A stretch of DNA of 64,000 bases from Streptomyces gardneri (GTDB taxonomy: Bacteria > Actinomycetota > Actinomycetes > Streptomycetales > Streptomycetaceae), in the NCBI RefSeq assembly GCF_006539185.1, contig NZ_BJMN01000048.1:1-64000 (forward strand), written 5' to 3'. The notes under the pieces are model-generated. The model did not search any database and was not told the origin of the DNA. It worked only from the letters and a program-made list of their open reading frames with translations. Both the position numbers and the translations under genes were made by a program. Shown here piece by piece: positions 1-7,146 of this stretch; positions within the stretch are counted from its first letter, which is position 1, and each line of letters opens with the position of its first letter.

Positions 1-105
1 CTCGGGGCACCACCGGGCCGGGGCACCACCCGGGCCCGCAGCCCCGCCGTGCCCTGCACGGCGGCGGGCTCGGGGCGGGCGTCCGCGGCCCGGGCCCGGG
101 GTGCG

Positions 106-672
106 TCAGGTCAGGAACGCGGCGAGGCCCGTCGCCGCGAGGACCGCTTCGACCGTCTCCTCGACCGTCTGGTCCGCGTTGTCGATCCAGACGCCCTCGT
201 CCGAGAGTTCGGCACGCATGGCCTCGTCCAGGAAGGCCCAGTTCGTCGTCAGCTTCTTGTGGCGGGCGTTGTTGCGCTCCCAGGCCTTGTCGGGGCCGGG
301 GGCGAGGATCACCACATGGAGCGGGACCGCCTTCGCGTGGGCGCGGTAGAAGTCCAGGTGGGAGCGGCGTACGACCACGTCGTCGAGGACCGGCAGGAAG
401 CCCGCCGAGGCGAAGCTGTCCGCGAGCAGGCAGCCGTTGCGGGCACGCAGCAGGATCTGGCGGTCCGCCTCGGGGTCGCCGTCCGGGGTCGGCCAGTGGC
501 AGCCCTGGACGATCAGCTCCTGGAGGTCGTCGACCTCGATGTGCGCGGAGCGGGTGAAGCGGGCCGCGAGGGCCGCCGCGACCGTCGACTTGCCACTGCC
601 GGGGATGCCGGCGAGCAGGACGGCGCCGGGGGCGGGCTCGGGGGTGTCGACGGTGAGGTGCTCGAAGGTCAT
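106..672 (-). CDS. P-loop NTPase / zeta-toxin-like kinase family protein
   Basis: The 188-residue protein has a clear Walker A loop, GIPGSGKST, at residues 22-30, followed by an acidic segment (VDDLQEL) and a mid-protein LDDVVVRR stretch, as in small AAA/phosphotransferase proteins that phosphorylate a small substrate. There is no signal peptide or membrane segment, so it is cytoplasmic. The ATG at 672 is preceded on the minus strand by an AGGAAAGG ribosome site. It stands alone, divergent from the GH3 gene. The substrate cannot be read from the sequence. The family includes chloramphenicol phosphotransferase-like and zeta-toxin-like kinases, and no antitoxin-like partner is visible next to it. 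Confidence 0.75.
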   Translation of the reverse strand: MTFEHLTVDTPEPAPGAVLLAGIPGSGKSTVAAALAARFTRSAHIEVDDLQELIVQGCHWPTPDGDPEADRQILLRARNGCLLADSFASAGFLPVLDDVVVRRSHLDFYRAHAKAVPLHVVILAPGPDKAWERNNARHKKLTTNWAFLDEAMRAELSDEGVWIDNADQTVEETVEAVLAATGLAAFLT

Positions 673-862
673 GCGTGCCTTTCCTCGCAGGTGGGACCGG
701 ATGACAGTACGAGCAGCGAGGCCCGGGCGCCAGGGATTTCCCGGCCGGTCGCGGCTGCGGCGCGGCGGGCGGCGGGGGAACGGGCGGGCGCGGCGCGCAC
801 GGTGGCGATTCCTGCGCGGGTCCTTGACCTGGCAGTTACTTTCGGGCTATCCGTGACTCCTT

Positions 863-872
863 GGAAGTTTCC
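863..872. promoter_or_regulatory. short palindrome upstream of GH3 gene
   Basis: GGAAGTTTCC is an inverted repeat (GGAA-GT-TTCC) lying about 30 bp before the GTG start of the GH3 gene. Similar GAAA/TTTC palindromes are known as sites for sugar regulators in Streptomyces, but no regulator is encoded beside it. Assignment as an operator is inference. Confidence 0.3.
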
Positions 873-902
873 TTCAACCTTGCACGGCCGGAAGGAGCAT
901 CA

Positions 903-2777
903 GTGCACCACCGCGCCCCCGCCCCCTCCTCCCCCACTTCCGCTCCCGCGTCCCCTCCCCCTGCCTCCTCCCCCTCCCGACGCACCCTTCTCGCGGTGAC
1001 CGCCGCAGCCGCCGCGGCCGCCGTCACCGGCGCCACCGCCCCCGTGGCCCACGCCCACGCGGAGACCACCGACAAGAAGCTCCGGAAGATCATCGACCGG
1101 ATGTCCTTGGAGGAGAAGGTCGGCCAGCTCTTCGTGATGCGGGTGTACGGCCACTCCGCGACCGCCCCCGACCAGGCCGACATCGACGCCAACCTCTCGG
1201 AGATCGGTGTCCGCACCGCCGCCGAGCTGGTCGAGCGCTATCACGTCGGTGGCGTCATCTACTTCGCCTGGGCCCACAACACCCGCGACCCGCACCAGAT
1301 CGCCGAGCTCTCCAACGGCATCCAGCAGGCCGGTCTCGCGCAGCCGACCCCGATCCCGCTGCTCATCTCCACCGACCAGGAGCACGGCATCGTCTGCCGG
1401 GTCGGCGAGCCCGCGACCCTGGTGCCCGGGGCGATGGCCCTCGGCGCGGGCGGCTCGCTCGCCGACGCCCGTAAGGCCGCGCAGATCGCGGGCGCCGAGC
1501 TCGCCGCCGTCGGCATCCGGCAGAACTACGCCCCGGTCGCGGACGTCAACGTCAACCCGGCCAACCCCGTCATCGGCGTCCGCTCCTTCGGCTCCGACCC
1601 GCGCGCGGTCGCCGGTCTGGTCGCCGCCCAGGTCAAGGGGTACCAGCGGGCCGGGGTCGCGGCCACCTCCAAGCACTTCCCGGGGCACGGCGACACCGCT
1701 GTCGACAGCCACTACGGCCTGCCGACGATCACCCACACCCGGGCACAGTGGGCCGAGCTCGACGCGCCGCCCTTCGAGTCGGCGATCGACGCCGGGATCG
1801 ACTCGATCATGACCGCGCACATCGTGGTGCCCGCGCTCGACCCCAGCGAGGACCCGGCGACCCTCTCCGAGCCCATCCTCACCGGCATCCTGCGCCGGCA
1901 GCTCGGCTACGACGGCGTGGTGGTCACCGACTCGCTCGGCATGGAGGGCGTGCGCACCAAGTACGGCGACGAGCGCGTCCCGGTCCTCGCCCTGAAGGCC
2001 GGAGTGGACCAGCTGCTCAACCCGCCGAAGCTCGACGTCGCCTGGAAGGCGGTCCTGGCGGCGGTCAAGGCCGGCGAGTTGACGGAGGCCAGGCTCGACG
2101 AATCGATCCTGCGGATCCTGCGGCTCAAGGCGAAGCTGGGCCTCTTCCGGCAGCCGTACGTGACGCGGGCCGGCGTCGACCGGGTGGTCGGCACCGCCGC
2201 CCACCTCGCCCAGGCCGACCGGATCGCCGAAGCGACCACGACCCTGCTCCTCAACGAGGACGGCTTCCTGCCGCTGAGCCCCGCCGACCACGGCAGGGTC
2301 CTCGTCGTCGGCGCCGACCCGGCCTCGCCGTCCGGCTCGACGGGCCCGCCGACCACGACGCTCGCGACCGCCCTGACGGAGCTGGGATTCACCACGACCG
2401 CGCTGTCCACCGGGATCACCCCGACGGCCGCGCGGATCGAGGAGGCGGTGGCGGCGGCGGCCGGGCAGGACGTGGTCGTCGTGGGCACGTACAACGTCAC
2501 CGCGACCAGTCCGCAGCGCACGCTCGTCGCACGGCTCGTCGCGAGCGGCGTGCCCGTCGTGACGATCGCGATCCGCAATCCGTACGACATCGCCCGGCTC
2601 GGCGGCCAGCGGGCGACCCTCGCCGCCTACTCCTGGACCGACGTCGAACTCCGCGCCGCGGTCCGGGTCCTGGCCGGGCGTGCCCGGCCGAAGGGACGGC
2701 TTCCCGTTCCGGTGCAGAGCGCGGTCGACCCGACGCGGGTGCTGTATCCGGTGGGCCACGGGCTGACCTACGGCTGA
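903..2777 (+). CDS. secreted glycoside hydrolase family 3, beta-N-acetylglucosaminidase-like
   Basis: A 624-residue exported enzyme. The start is GTG at 903: GAAGGAG sits 5 nt before it, whereas the in-frame TTG at 861 has no ribosome site. The N-terminus carries a twin-arginine signal (SRRTLLAVTAAAA...). The GH3 domain begins near residue 60 and shows the NagZ-type motif KHFPGHGDT (from residue 257) followed by DSHYGLP. The likely nucleophile is Asp343 in VVVTDSLGMEG. A C-terminal GH3 domain follows (about 440-620), so this is the long two-domain secreted form rather than a minimal cytoplasmic NagZ. It probably releases terminal GlcNAc from chitin or peptidoglycan oligosaccharides. S. coelicolor has a comparable gene at the equivalent place (from memory). 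Confidence 0.9.
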   Translation: MHHRAPAPSSPTSAPASPPPASSPSRRTLLAVTAAAAAAAVTGATAPVAHAHAETTDKKLRKIIDRMSLEEKVGQLFVMRVYGHSATAPDQADIDANLSEIGVRTAAELVERYHVGGVIYFAWAHNTRDPHQIAELSNGIQQAGLAQPTPIPLLISTDQEHGIVCRVGEPATLVPGAMALGAGGSLADARKAAQIAGAELAAVGIRQNYAPVADVNVNPANPVIGVRSFGSDPRAVAGLVAAQVKGYQRAGVAATSKHFPGHGDTAVDSHYGLPTITHTRAQWAELDAPPFESAIDAGIDSIMTAHIVVPALDPSEDPATLSEPILTGILRRQLGYDGVVVTDSLGMEGVRTKYGDERVPVLALKAGVDQLLNPPKLDVAWKAVLAAVKAGELTEARLDESILRILRLKAKLGLFRQPYVTRAGVDRVVGTAAHLAQADRIAEATTTLLLNEDGFLPLSPADHGRVLVVGADPASPSGSTGPPTTTLATALTELGFTTTALSTGITPTAARIEEAVAAAAGQDVVVVGTYNVTATSPQRTLVARLVASGVPVVTIAIRNPYDIARLGGQRATLAAYSWTDVELRAAVRVLAGRARPKGRLPVPVQSAVDPTRVLYPVGHGLTYG

Positions 2778-2785
2778 TACGGGTA

Positions 2786-2829
2786 CGGGTGTGCCCGGCG
2801 CTCCTCGGGAGGACCGCCGGGCACACCCG
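2786..2829. terminator. bidirectional hairpin terminator between convergent genes
   Basis: A perfect 15-bp stem (2786-2800 with 2815-2829, CGGGTGTGCCCGGCG and its complement) has a 14-nt loop that is itself partly paired. It lies between the stop of the GH3 gene and the stop of the convergent peptidase gene. Confidence 0.8.
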
Positions 2830-2843
2830 CGCGTACGGAGGGG

Positions 2844-4292
2844 TTACGGGCGCAGCCCGTGCTCCCGCGTCACGTCCTCGTCGACCGCCTTGTCGAGGCG
2901 GGCGTCGAAGCGCGCCAGCGGCTGCGCCGCCTGGACGGCCGGGGCGGAGACGCCGGCCCAGGCCAGGATGCGGGCGGTGGCGTTCTCCCGCTCGGCCTCG
3001 ACGAGCCCGGCGACGTTCGCGCCGTGGTTCGCGCCCGGCGCGGTGTAGACGTAGCTGTCGCGCGTGCCCTTGCCGAGGTGGAACGGCTCGGCGCCCCACG
3101 GGTCGTTCTGCCCGTAGACGAAGAGCATCTTGTTCGCGTTCCTGCGGACCCAGTTGTCGACGTCCCGCATGACCTGCGGCTGGAACTTCATCGGGATCGA
3201 CTTCGGCACGAAGCTGCTGGCCGGCTGGTAGCCGTAGCGGCTGAGGCCCGCGAGGTGCGGCTGCTTGATGCTGGGCGAGCCGAGCTGGGTGGCCGCCTGG
3301 TAGTAGTACGGCGTGTAGTACTCCAGGCCCTGGTCGGTGTAGGCGGCCCAGCCGGAGTAGGCGTCGATCGTCCCGTAGACGGTGTCGTCGCTCGCGGTCG
3401 CCGCGTCCGGGATCTCGGCGCAGACGTCCTCGCCGTAGTACTGCCAGAAGCCCCAGACGAAGTCGAGGACGACGGCCTCGTAGGCCTTGTCGAGGGAGCC
3501 GACCGTGTTGAAGGTGGCGCCCTCGGCCTCGGCCCACTCCTTGTACTTCTTCTGCAGCGGCTCGCGGCGGACGAGGGCCTCGCGCTGCATGTTGTTCAGG
3601 CGGTCGCGGCAGTCCTTCGTGCCGACGTTCTCGAAGAACCGGTCGTAGGCCGAGTCCTCCTTGTTCACCACGTCGTTCGGCGCGACGTACGCGACGACGC
3701 CGTCCATGTCACGCGGGTAGAAGCGCTCGTAGTACGTGGCGGTCATGCCGCCCTTCGAGCCGCCGGTGGAGAGCCAGTTCTTGCCGTAGATCTTCTTCAG
3801 CGCGGCGAAGATCCGGTGCTGGTCGCTGGCCGCCTGCCAGATGTCCAGCTTGGACCAGTCGGCCGGCTGCGGGCGCGACGGCGTGAAGAAGCGGTACTCC
3901 ATGGAGATCTGGTTGCCGTCGATGATCCGCGTCGGCTCGGCGCGGCTGGGGGTGGTGCTCAGCCCGTAGCCGCTGGTGCGGAAGACGGTGGGGCGGTCCG
4001 TGTCCTTGTGCAGGACCGAGAGCCGCTGCTTGAACGTGCCCGCCCACGGACGCTTGTGGTCGATCGGCTGGACGTAGTCCAGGACGAAGTAGCGGTAGCC
4101 CGCGTAGGGCTTCTCCTCGATCAGGCTCATCCCGGGGATCGCCAGGATGCGGTCCTTGATGTCCGTGCTCTGCGAGTCGGCGACGGCGGTGGGGCTGTTG
4201 GCCTCCGTGTCCGCCGCGGTGGCCACGCCCGTGGTGCCGACAGTGCCTATGAGCACCGCGAGCGACACCAGCCCTCTGAGCGACTTGCGCAT
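2844..4292 (-). CDS. secreted tripeptidyl aminopeptidase, peptidase family S37 (PS-10 type)
   Basis: A 482-residue exported serine peptidase. The signal peptide is MRKSLRGLVSLAVLIG...ATAA, cut near residue 27. The start at 4292 has a strong GGGGAGGA ribosome site, and the upstream in-frame extension lacks one. The family hallmark GGSKGGM puts the catalytic Ser at 179. Asp397 in YGQNDPWG and His423 in GANHGAN complete the alpha/beta-hydrolase triad. S37 enzymes remove tripeptides from free N-termini of extracellular proteins and pro-peptides, which fits nutrient scavenging from protein. The gene is monocistronic in appearance, with a shared terminator downstream. Confidence 0.92.
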   Translation of the reverse strand: MRKSLRGLVSLAVLIGTVGTTGVATAADTEANSPTAVADSQSTDIKDRILAIPGMSLIEEKPYAGYRYFVLDYVQPIDHKRPWAGTFKQRLSVLHKDTDRPTVFRTSGYGLSTTPSRAEPTRIIDGNQISMEYRFFTPSRPQPADWSKLDIWQAASDQHRIFAALKKIYGKNWLSTGGSKGGMTATYYERFYPRDMDGVVAYVAPNDVVNKEDSAYDRFFENVGTKDCRDRLNNMQREALVRREPLQKKYKEWAEAEGATFNTVGSLDKAYEAVVLDFVWGFWQYYGEDVCAEIPDAATASDDTVYGTIDAYSGWAAYTDQGLEYYTPYYYQAATQLGSPSIKQPHLAGLSRYGYQPASSFVPKSIPMKFQPQVMRDVDNWVRRNANKMLFVYGQNDPWGAEPFHLGKGTRDSYVYTAPGANHGANVAGLVEAERENATARILAWAGVSAPAVQAAQPLARFDARLDKAVDEDVTREHGLRP

Positions 4293-4414
4293 TCGTCCTC
4301 CCCTTGGTTCACAACGGTGTCGCGAACCTAGCGGGGGCAACGTGTGGACCGCCAGACCCAGTTGGTCCTTACCCTTGGACTTTCCTGTGCATCAGCAGAG
4401 GAAACGGACCGGCA

Positions 4415-4846
4415 TCAGCACAGGATCCAGCCCGTGGACCTGCCCTGCCCGGCCACCGAACCGTAGGCGCTGACGCAGCGGTTGAGGGCGTGGACGGTGA
4501 CGGGACCGGTCTGCCGGGCGAACCGTCCGGCCTTGAGGGCGGGGCGGCCGCCGCGCGGCTGGAGGGAGACGGTCATCGGACGGACGGTGCCGGGACGCTT
4601 GGCGACGGTGACGGCGCAGGCGTAGTGGCGGTTCCGGTAGAGGCGCAGCTCGCCGGTGGCGAAGCGGTAGGTCTTGGTGGGGCGGCCGTGGCAGACGGAG
4701 GCGGCCTCGGCGGTCCCGCCGCCGCCGGGGCCCGGCACGGGGAGCAGGAGCAGGGCGAGGGCGGCGAGGAGGGGGCCGAGGACCCGGGCGAGCAGCCGGC
4801 GGCGTGGCGGTGGCGGCGGTGGTGTGTGCGTCGGGTCCGTGGGCAT
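4415..4846 (-). CDS. small secreted hypothetical protein with four cysteines
   Basis: A 143-residue protein with a proline-rich and arginine N-terminus (PPPPPPRRRLLARVLG), a long hydrophobic signal (about 20-36) and an AEAA cleavage site. The mature part is about 95 residues with four cysteines (VCHG, YACAV, NRCVS and the terminal C), suggesting two disulfides. No enzyme motif is recognised. The ATG at 4846 follows GGGAGGGG on the minus strand. The long open frame extending upstream is compositional and has no start signal. It lies head-to-tail upstream of the S37 peptidase with a 122-bp gap. A role as a small secreted inhibitor or structural protein would be a guess. Confidence 0.7.
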   Translation of the reverse strand: MPTDPTHTPPPPPPRRRLLARVLGPLLAALALLLLPVPGPGGGGTAEAASVCHGRPTKTYRFATGELRLYRNRHYACAVTVAKRPGTVRPMTVSLQPRGGRPALKAGRFARQTGPVTVHALNRCVSAYGSVAGQGRSTGWILC

Positions 4847-4951
4847 GCGTTCCCCTCCCGGGCGAGTCGCCGTACGGACGTACGGAGATTCAGGCGTACG
4901 GGCGTACGACGCGCGAGCCACCGGAATGGTTGCTTCCGGCAGCCGGACGCG

Positions 4952-5026
4952 ACCTGCACCGGGGCCGAGGGACTCAACCTGCGCCGGGGCCGAGGGGCCT
5001 GACCTGCGCCGGGACCCGAGGACCCC
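4952..5026. repeat. three tandem 25-bp imperfect repeats
   Basis: Units begin at 4952, 4977 and 5002, each starting ACCTGC(A/G)CCGGG. The first two differ at a few positions and the third is more diverged. They lie in the non-coding gap between the small secreted protein and the TetR gene. Just before them (about 4870-4912) several CGTACG hexamers also recur. No function is evident. Confidence 0.7.
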
Positions 5027-5052
5027 GGCCGCGCGCCCGACGGGACGGCGTG

Positions 5053-5631
5053 TCAGATCACTGCGAGCCGGTCCACCAGCAGCTCCACCCTCGATTCGGC
5101 GTCCTCGGGCAGCAGGCGGCCCGCCCGGGTCAGGGTCGCCAGGCCGTGCAGGGCCGCCCAGAACACCTCGGTGAACAGCCCCGGGTGGACGCCGTCGCCG
5201 GCGACCTCGGCGAGGCACTCGAGCAGGGCGGCGAAGGCGTCCTTCAGCTGCTCGGGGGTGTCCTCCCGCGCGTACGCCAGGCCGCCGTCGAGCTGGAACA
5301 GGGCGTCGTAGACCGCCGGGTTGTGCTCGGCGAAGTCGAGGTAGGCGCGGGCGAGGGCGGCGACCCGGGCGCGCGGGCCGTCCGCGGCGGAGGTCGCGGC
5401 CCGCAGCGCCACGGCCATCTCGGCGGCGCCCTCCAGGGCGACGGCGCCGATGATCTCGCGCTTGCCGCGGAAGTGGCTGTAGAGGACGGGCTGGCTGTAC
5501 TCGATGCGCTCGGCGAGCCGGCGGGTGGTGACCGCGTCCCAGCCCTGCTGCTCGGCGAGTTCACGGGCCGTCGCCACGATGAGGCGCTCGCGGTCCGCCC
5601 GTTCGCGTTCCTTGCGTTCCTTTACCGACAT
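5053..5631 (-). CDS. TetR/AcrR family transcriptional regulator
   Basis: 192 residues. The N-terminal TetR helix-turn-helix spans about residues 15-60 (RERLIVATARELAEQQGWDAV...TRRLAERIEYSQPVLYSHFRGKREI), followed by a helical ligand-binding domain. It is divergent from the DUF1772/DUF4267 membrane protein pair. The 91-bp gap holds two CTAGC-N3-GCTAG palindromes, one at the regulator's own start and one at the membrane gene's ribosome site. This predicts autoregulation and repression of the neighbours. The inducing ligand is unknown. Confidence 0.9.
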   Translation of the reverse strand: MSVKERKERERADRERLIVATARELAEQQGWDAVTTRRLAERIEYSQPVLYSHFRGKREIIGAVALEGAAEMAVALRAATSAADGPRARVAALARAYLDFAEHNPAVYDALFQLDGGLAYAREDTPEQLKDAFAALLECLAEVAGDGVHPGLFTEVFWAALHGLATLTRAGRLLPEDAESRVELLVDRLAVI

Positions 5632-5640
5632 GATTCGATC

Positions 5641-5653
5641 CTAGCATCGCTAG
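5641..5653. promoter_or_regulatory. TetR operator 1 (CTAGC-N3-GCTAG)
   Basis: CTAGCATCGCTAG, a perfect 5-bp-arm palindrome, begins 10 bp from the tetR start codon. It is the same motif as the site at 5692-5704, with a half-site CTAGCGTTG at 5674-5682 between them. Recurrence of one unusual palindrome in this gap strongly suggests the binding site of the adjacent regulator. Confidence 0.75.
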
Positions 5654-5691
5654 ACAATCGAGCGGCAGTAGTACTAGCGTTGCCTCATCAG

Positions 5692-5704
5692 CTAGCAACG
5701 CTAG
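5692..5704. promoter_or_regulatory. TetR operator 2 (CTAGC-N3-GCTAG)
   Basis: CTAGCAACGCTAG directly precedes the GGAGGGG ribosome site of the DUF1772 gene, so binding here would block transcription of the membrane gene pair. Confidence 0.75.
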
Positions 5705-5722
5705 ATCCCAGGAGGGGCCGTC

Positions 5723-6169
5723 ATGCTCAACGCACTCGAGGTCTTCACCACCGTCGTCGTCGGCCTGATGGTGGGAGTGGAGTTCTCCGTCGCCTTCGTC
5801 ATGAACCGGATCCTCGACGCGCTTCCCGAGGACAGCCGCCAGCTCGGCCACGCCCACGGCGGCCGGATGCTCGGCGCCCTGATGCCGTTCTGGTACATCG
5901 GCTCGGTCGTCCTCAGCGCGATCTGGGCCGTCGCCGGGTGGCACCACCACGGCGCCGGACTCGTCGTCACCGCCGCCGGACTGCTGATCGTCAGCGTGCT
6001 CATGTCGGTGCTCCTGCTCGTCCCGATCAACAACCGGAACAAGACCTGGACCCCCGAGAACCGGCCCGCCGACTGGGAGAAGCAGCTGCGGCGCTGGAAC
6101 AGCTACCACTACGTCCGTGTCGCGGTCATCGTCGCCGCGTTCACCCTGCTGGTCGCCGCCCTCGTCTGA
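5723..6169 (+). CDS. DUF1772 (anthrone-oxygenase-like) integral membrane protein
   Basis: A 148-residue protein with four predicted membrane helices (about 5-25, 55-75, 80-105, 125-147) and the family signature VPINNRNKTW...W between helices 3 and 4. The ATG at 5723 follows GGAGGGG. It is the first gene of a two-gene unit under the divergent TetR regulator. The domain is shared with fungal anthrone oxygenases, but most bacterial members have no proven activity. An oxidation or small-molecule detoxification role at the membrane is only a possibility. Confidence 0.8.
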   Translation: MLNALEVFTTVVVGLMVGVEFSVAFVMNRILDALPEDSRQLGHAHGGRMLGALMPFWYIGSVVLSAIWAVAGWHHHGAGLVVTAAGLLIVSVLMSVLLLVPINNRNKTWTPENRPADWEKQLRRWNSYHYVRVAVIVAAFTLLVAALV

Positions 6170-6255
6170 TCCGAGCACTGCCCCGACACGCACGTGTTCG
6201 GACCGACGCATCGACGGCTTCACCAAGCCGACGAAGACCCGCAGGGAGAAGAGCA

Positions 6256-6681
6256 ATGTCGCTGAAGAAGATCAACACCGTCCTGGCCGCCACCTTCGTC
6301 CTCTTCATCCTCTGGTTCGGGACGGAGTTCATCCTGAGCCCGGAGACGGTGGCACCGACCTTCGGCCTGCCGAGCTGGCCGTCCGGCGACGGCGGCGGCT
6401 TCCTGGTCGTCAAGGGAGTCCGCGACGTCGTCATGGCCCTGGTCCTGGGCGTCCTGCTGGTGACGGGCCACCGTCGGGCGCTGGGCTGGGCGCTGCTGGT
6501 GGAGGCCCTCGCCGCGTACGGCGACATGGCCAACGTACTGGCCCACCACGGCTCCGTGGGCACCGCGCTCGGCGTCCACGGCCTGACCGCGACACTGATG
6601 GTGGTCAACGGCCTGCTGATCCTGCGCGAGACCCTCAAGGTCGCGACCGCGACGGCAACGCCCCTCCCGCAGCCCGCCTAG
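6256..6681 (+). CDS. DUF4267 integral membrane protein
   Basis: A 141-residue, four-helix membrane protein (helices near 5-25, 50-70, 75-95 and 105-130). The motif VVKGVRDVVMALVLG is typical of the DUF4267 family. The ATG at 6256 follows GGGAG. It is 86 bp after the DUF1772 gene in the same direction, presumably in the same TetR-controlled transcript. Function unknown. DUF1772 and DUF4267 genes are recurrent partners of TetR regulators. Confidence 0.75.
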   Translation: MSLKKINTVLAATFVLFILWFGTEFILSPETVAPTFGLPSWPSGDGGGFLVVKGVRDVVMALVLGVLLVTGHRRALGWALLVEALAAYGDMANVLAHHGSVGTALGVHGLTATLMVVNGLLILRETLKVATATATPLPQPA

Positions 6682-6691
6682 GCCCTAGGCC

Positions 6692-7045
6692 CTAGGCGAA
6701 CGTGGTGAGGACGAACAGCAGGAAGACGGCCTCCGCGCCGAGCTGGGTCCGCAGCGCCGCCCGGCGGACGTCGGCGCGCGAGGTGCTCTGCACGACCACG
6801 AAGGCCGCACCGGCGACCGCCAGGCTCGCGAGGTACAGGTAGCCCGGGGCGCCGCCACAACCCCGCCCCTTGGCGATACAGAGGGCCGCGGCCTCGGTGG
6901 CGAGGACGAGGACGCCGGCGAGCAGGGTCGCGGGGACGAGCAGCCCGGCCCAGATCAGGGACCGCTTCCGCAGCCGGGCGCCCTCCACGTCCGGCGGGGT
7001 GATCGGGACGGGCGAGGCGGCGCGGGTGCGGACGTCGGGGGTCAT
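6692..7045 (-). CDS. hypothetical membrane protein, three to four helices
   Basis: 117 residues from the ATG at 7045 (a TTG at 7057 is an alternative start). Hydrophobic segments lie at about 30-50, 70-88 and 103-117. The loop CIAKGRGCGG holds two cysteines that could pair. It lies downstream of the ABC exporter on the same strand with a gap of 101 bp. No family recognised. Confidence 0.6.
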   Translation of the reverse strand: MTPDVRTRAASPVPITPPDVEGARLRKRSLIWAGLLVPATLLAGVLVLATEAAALCIAKGRGCGGAPGYLYLASLAVAGAAFVVVQSTSRADVRRAALRTQLGAEAVFLLFVLTTFA

Positions 7046-7146
7046 GCCCTCATCCAAGCCCGCGGGACGGTGGCCCGGGAATCCGTCCGGATACTCAACC
7101 GGACGGACGGCCCGTACTCACCCCCGGCCCGCACTCACTCCCGTGC

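Noticed and set aside
861..902. TTG extension of the GH3 gene
   Set aside because: No ribosome site. The GTG at 903 has GAAGGAG at ideal spacing and gives a proper Tat signal at the N-terminus.
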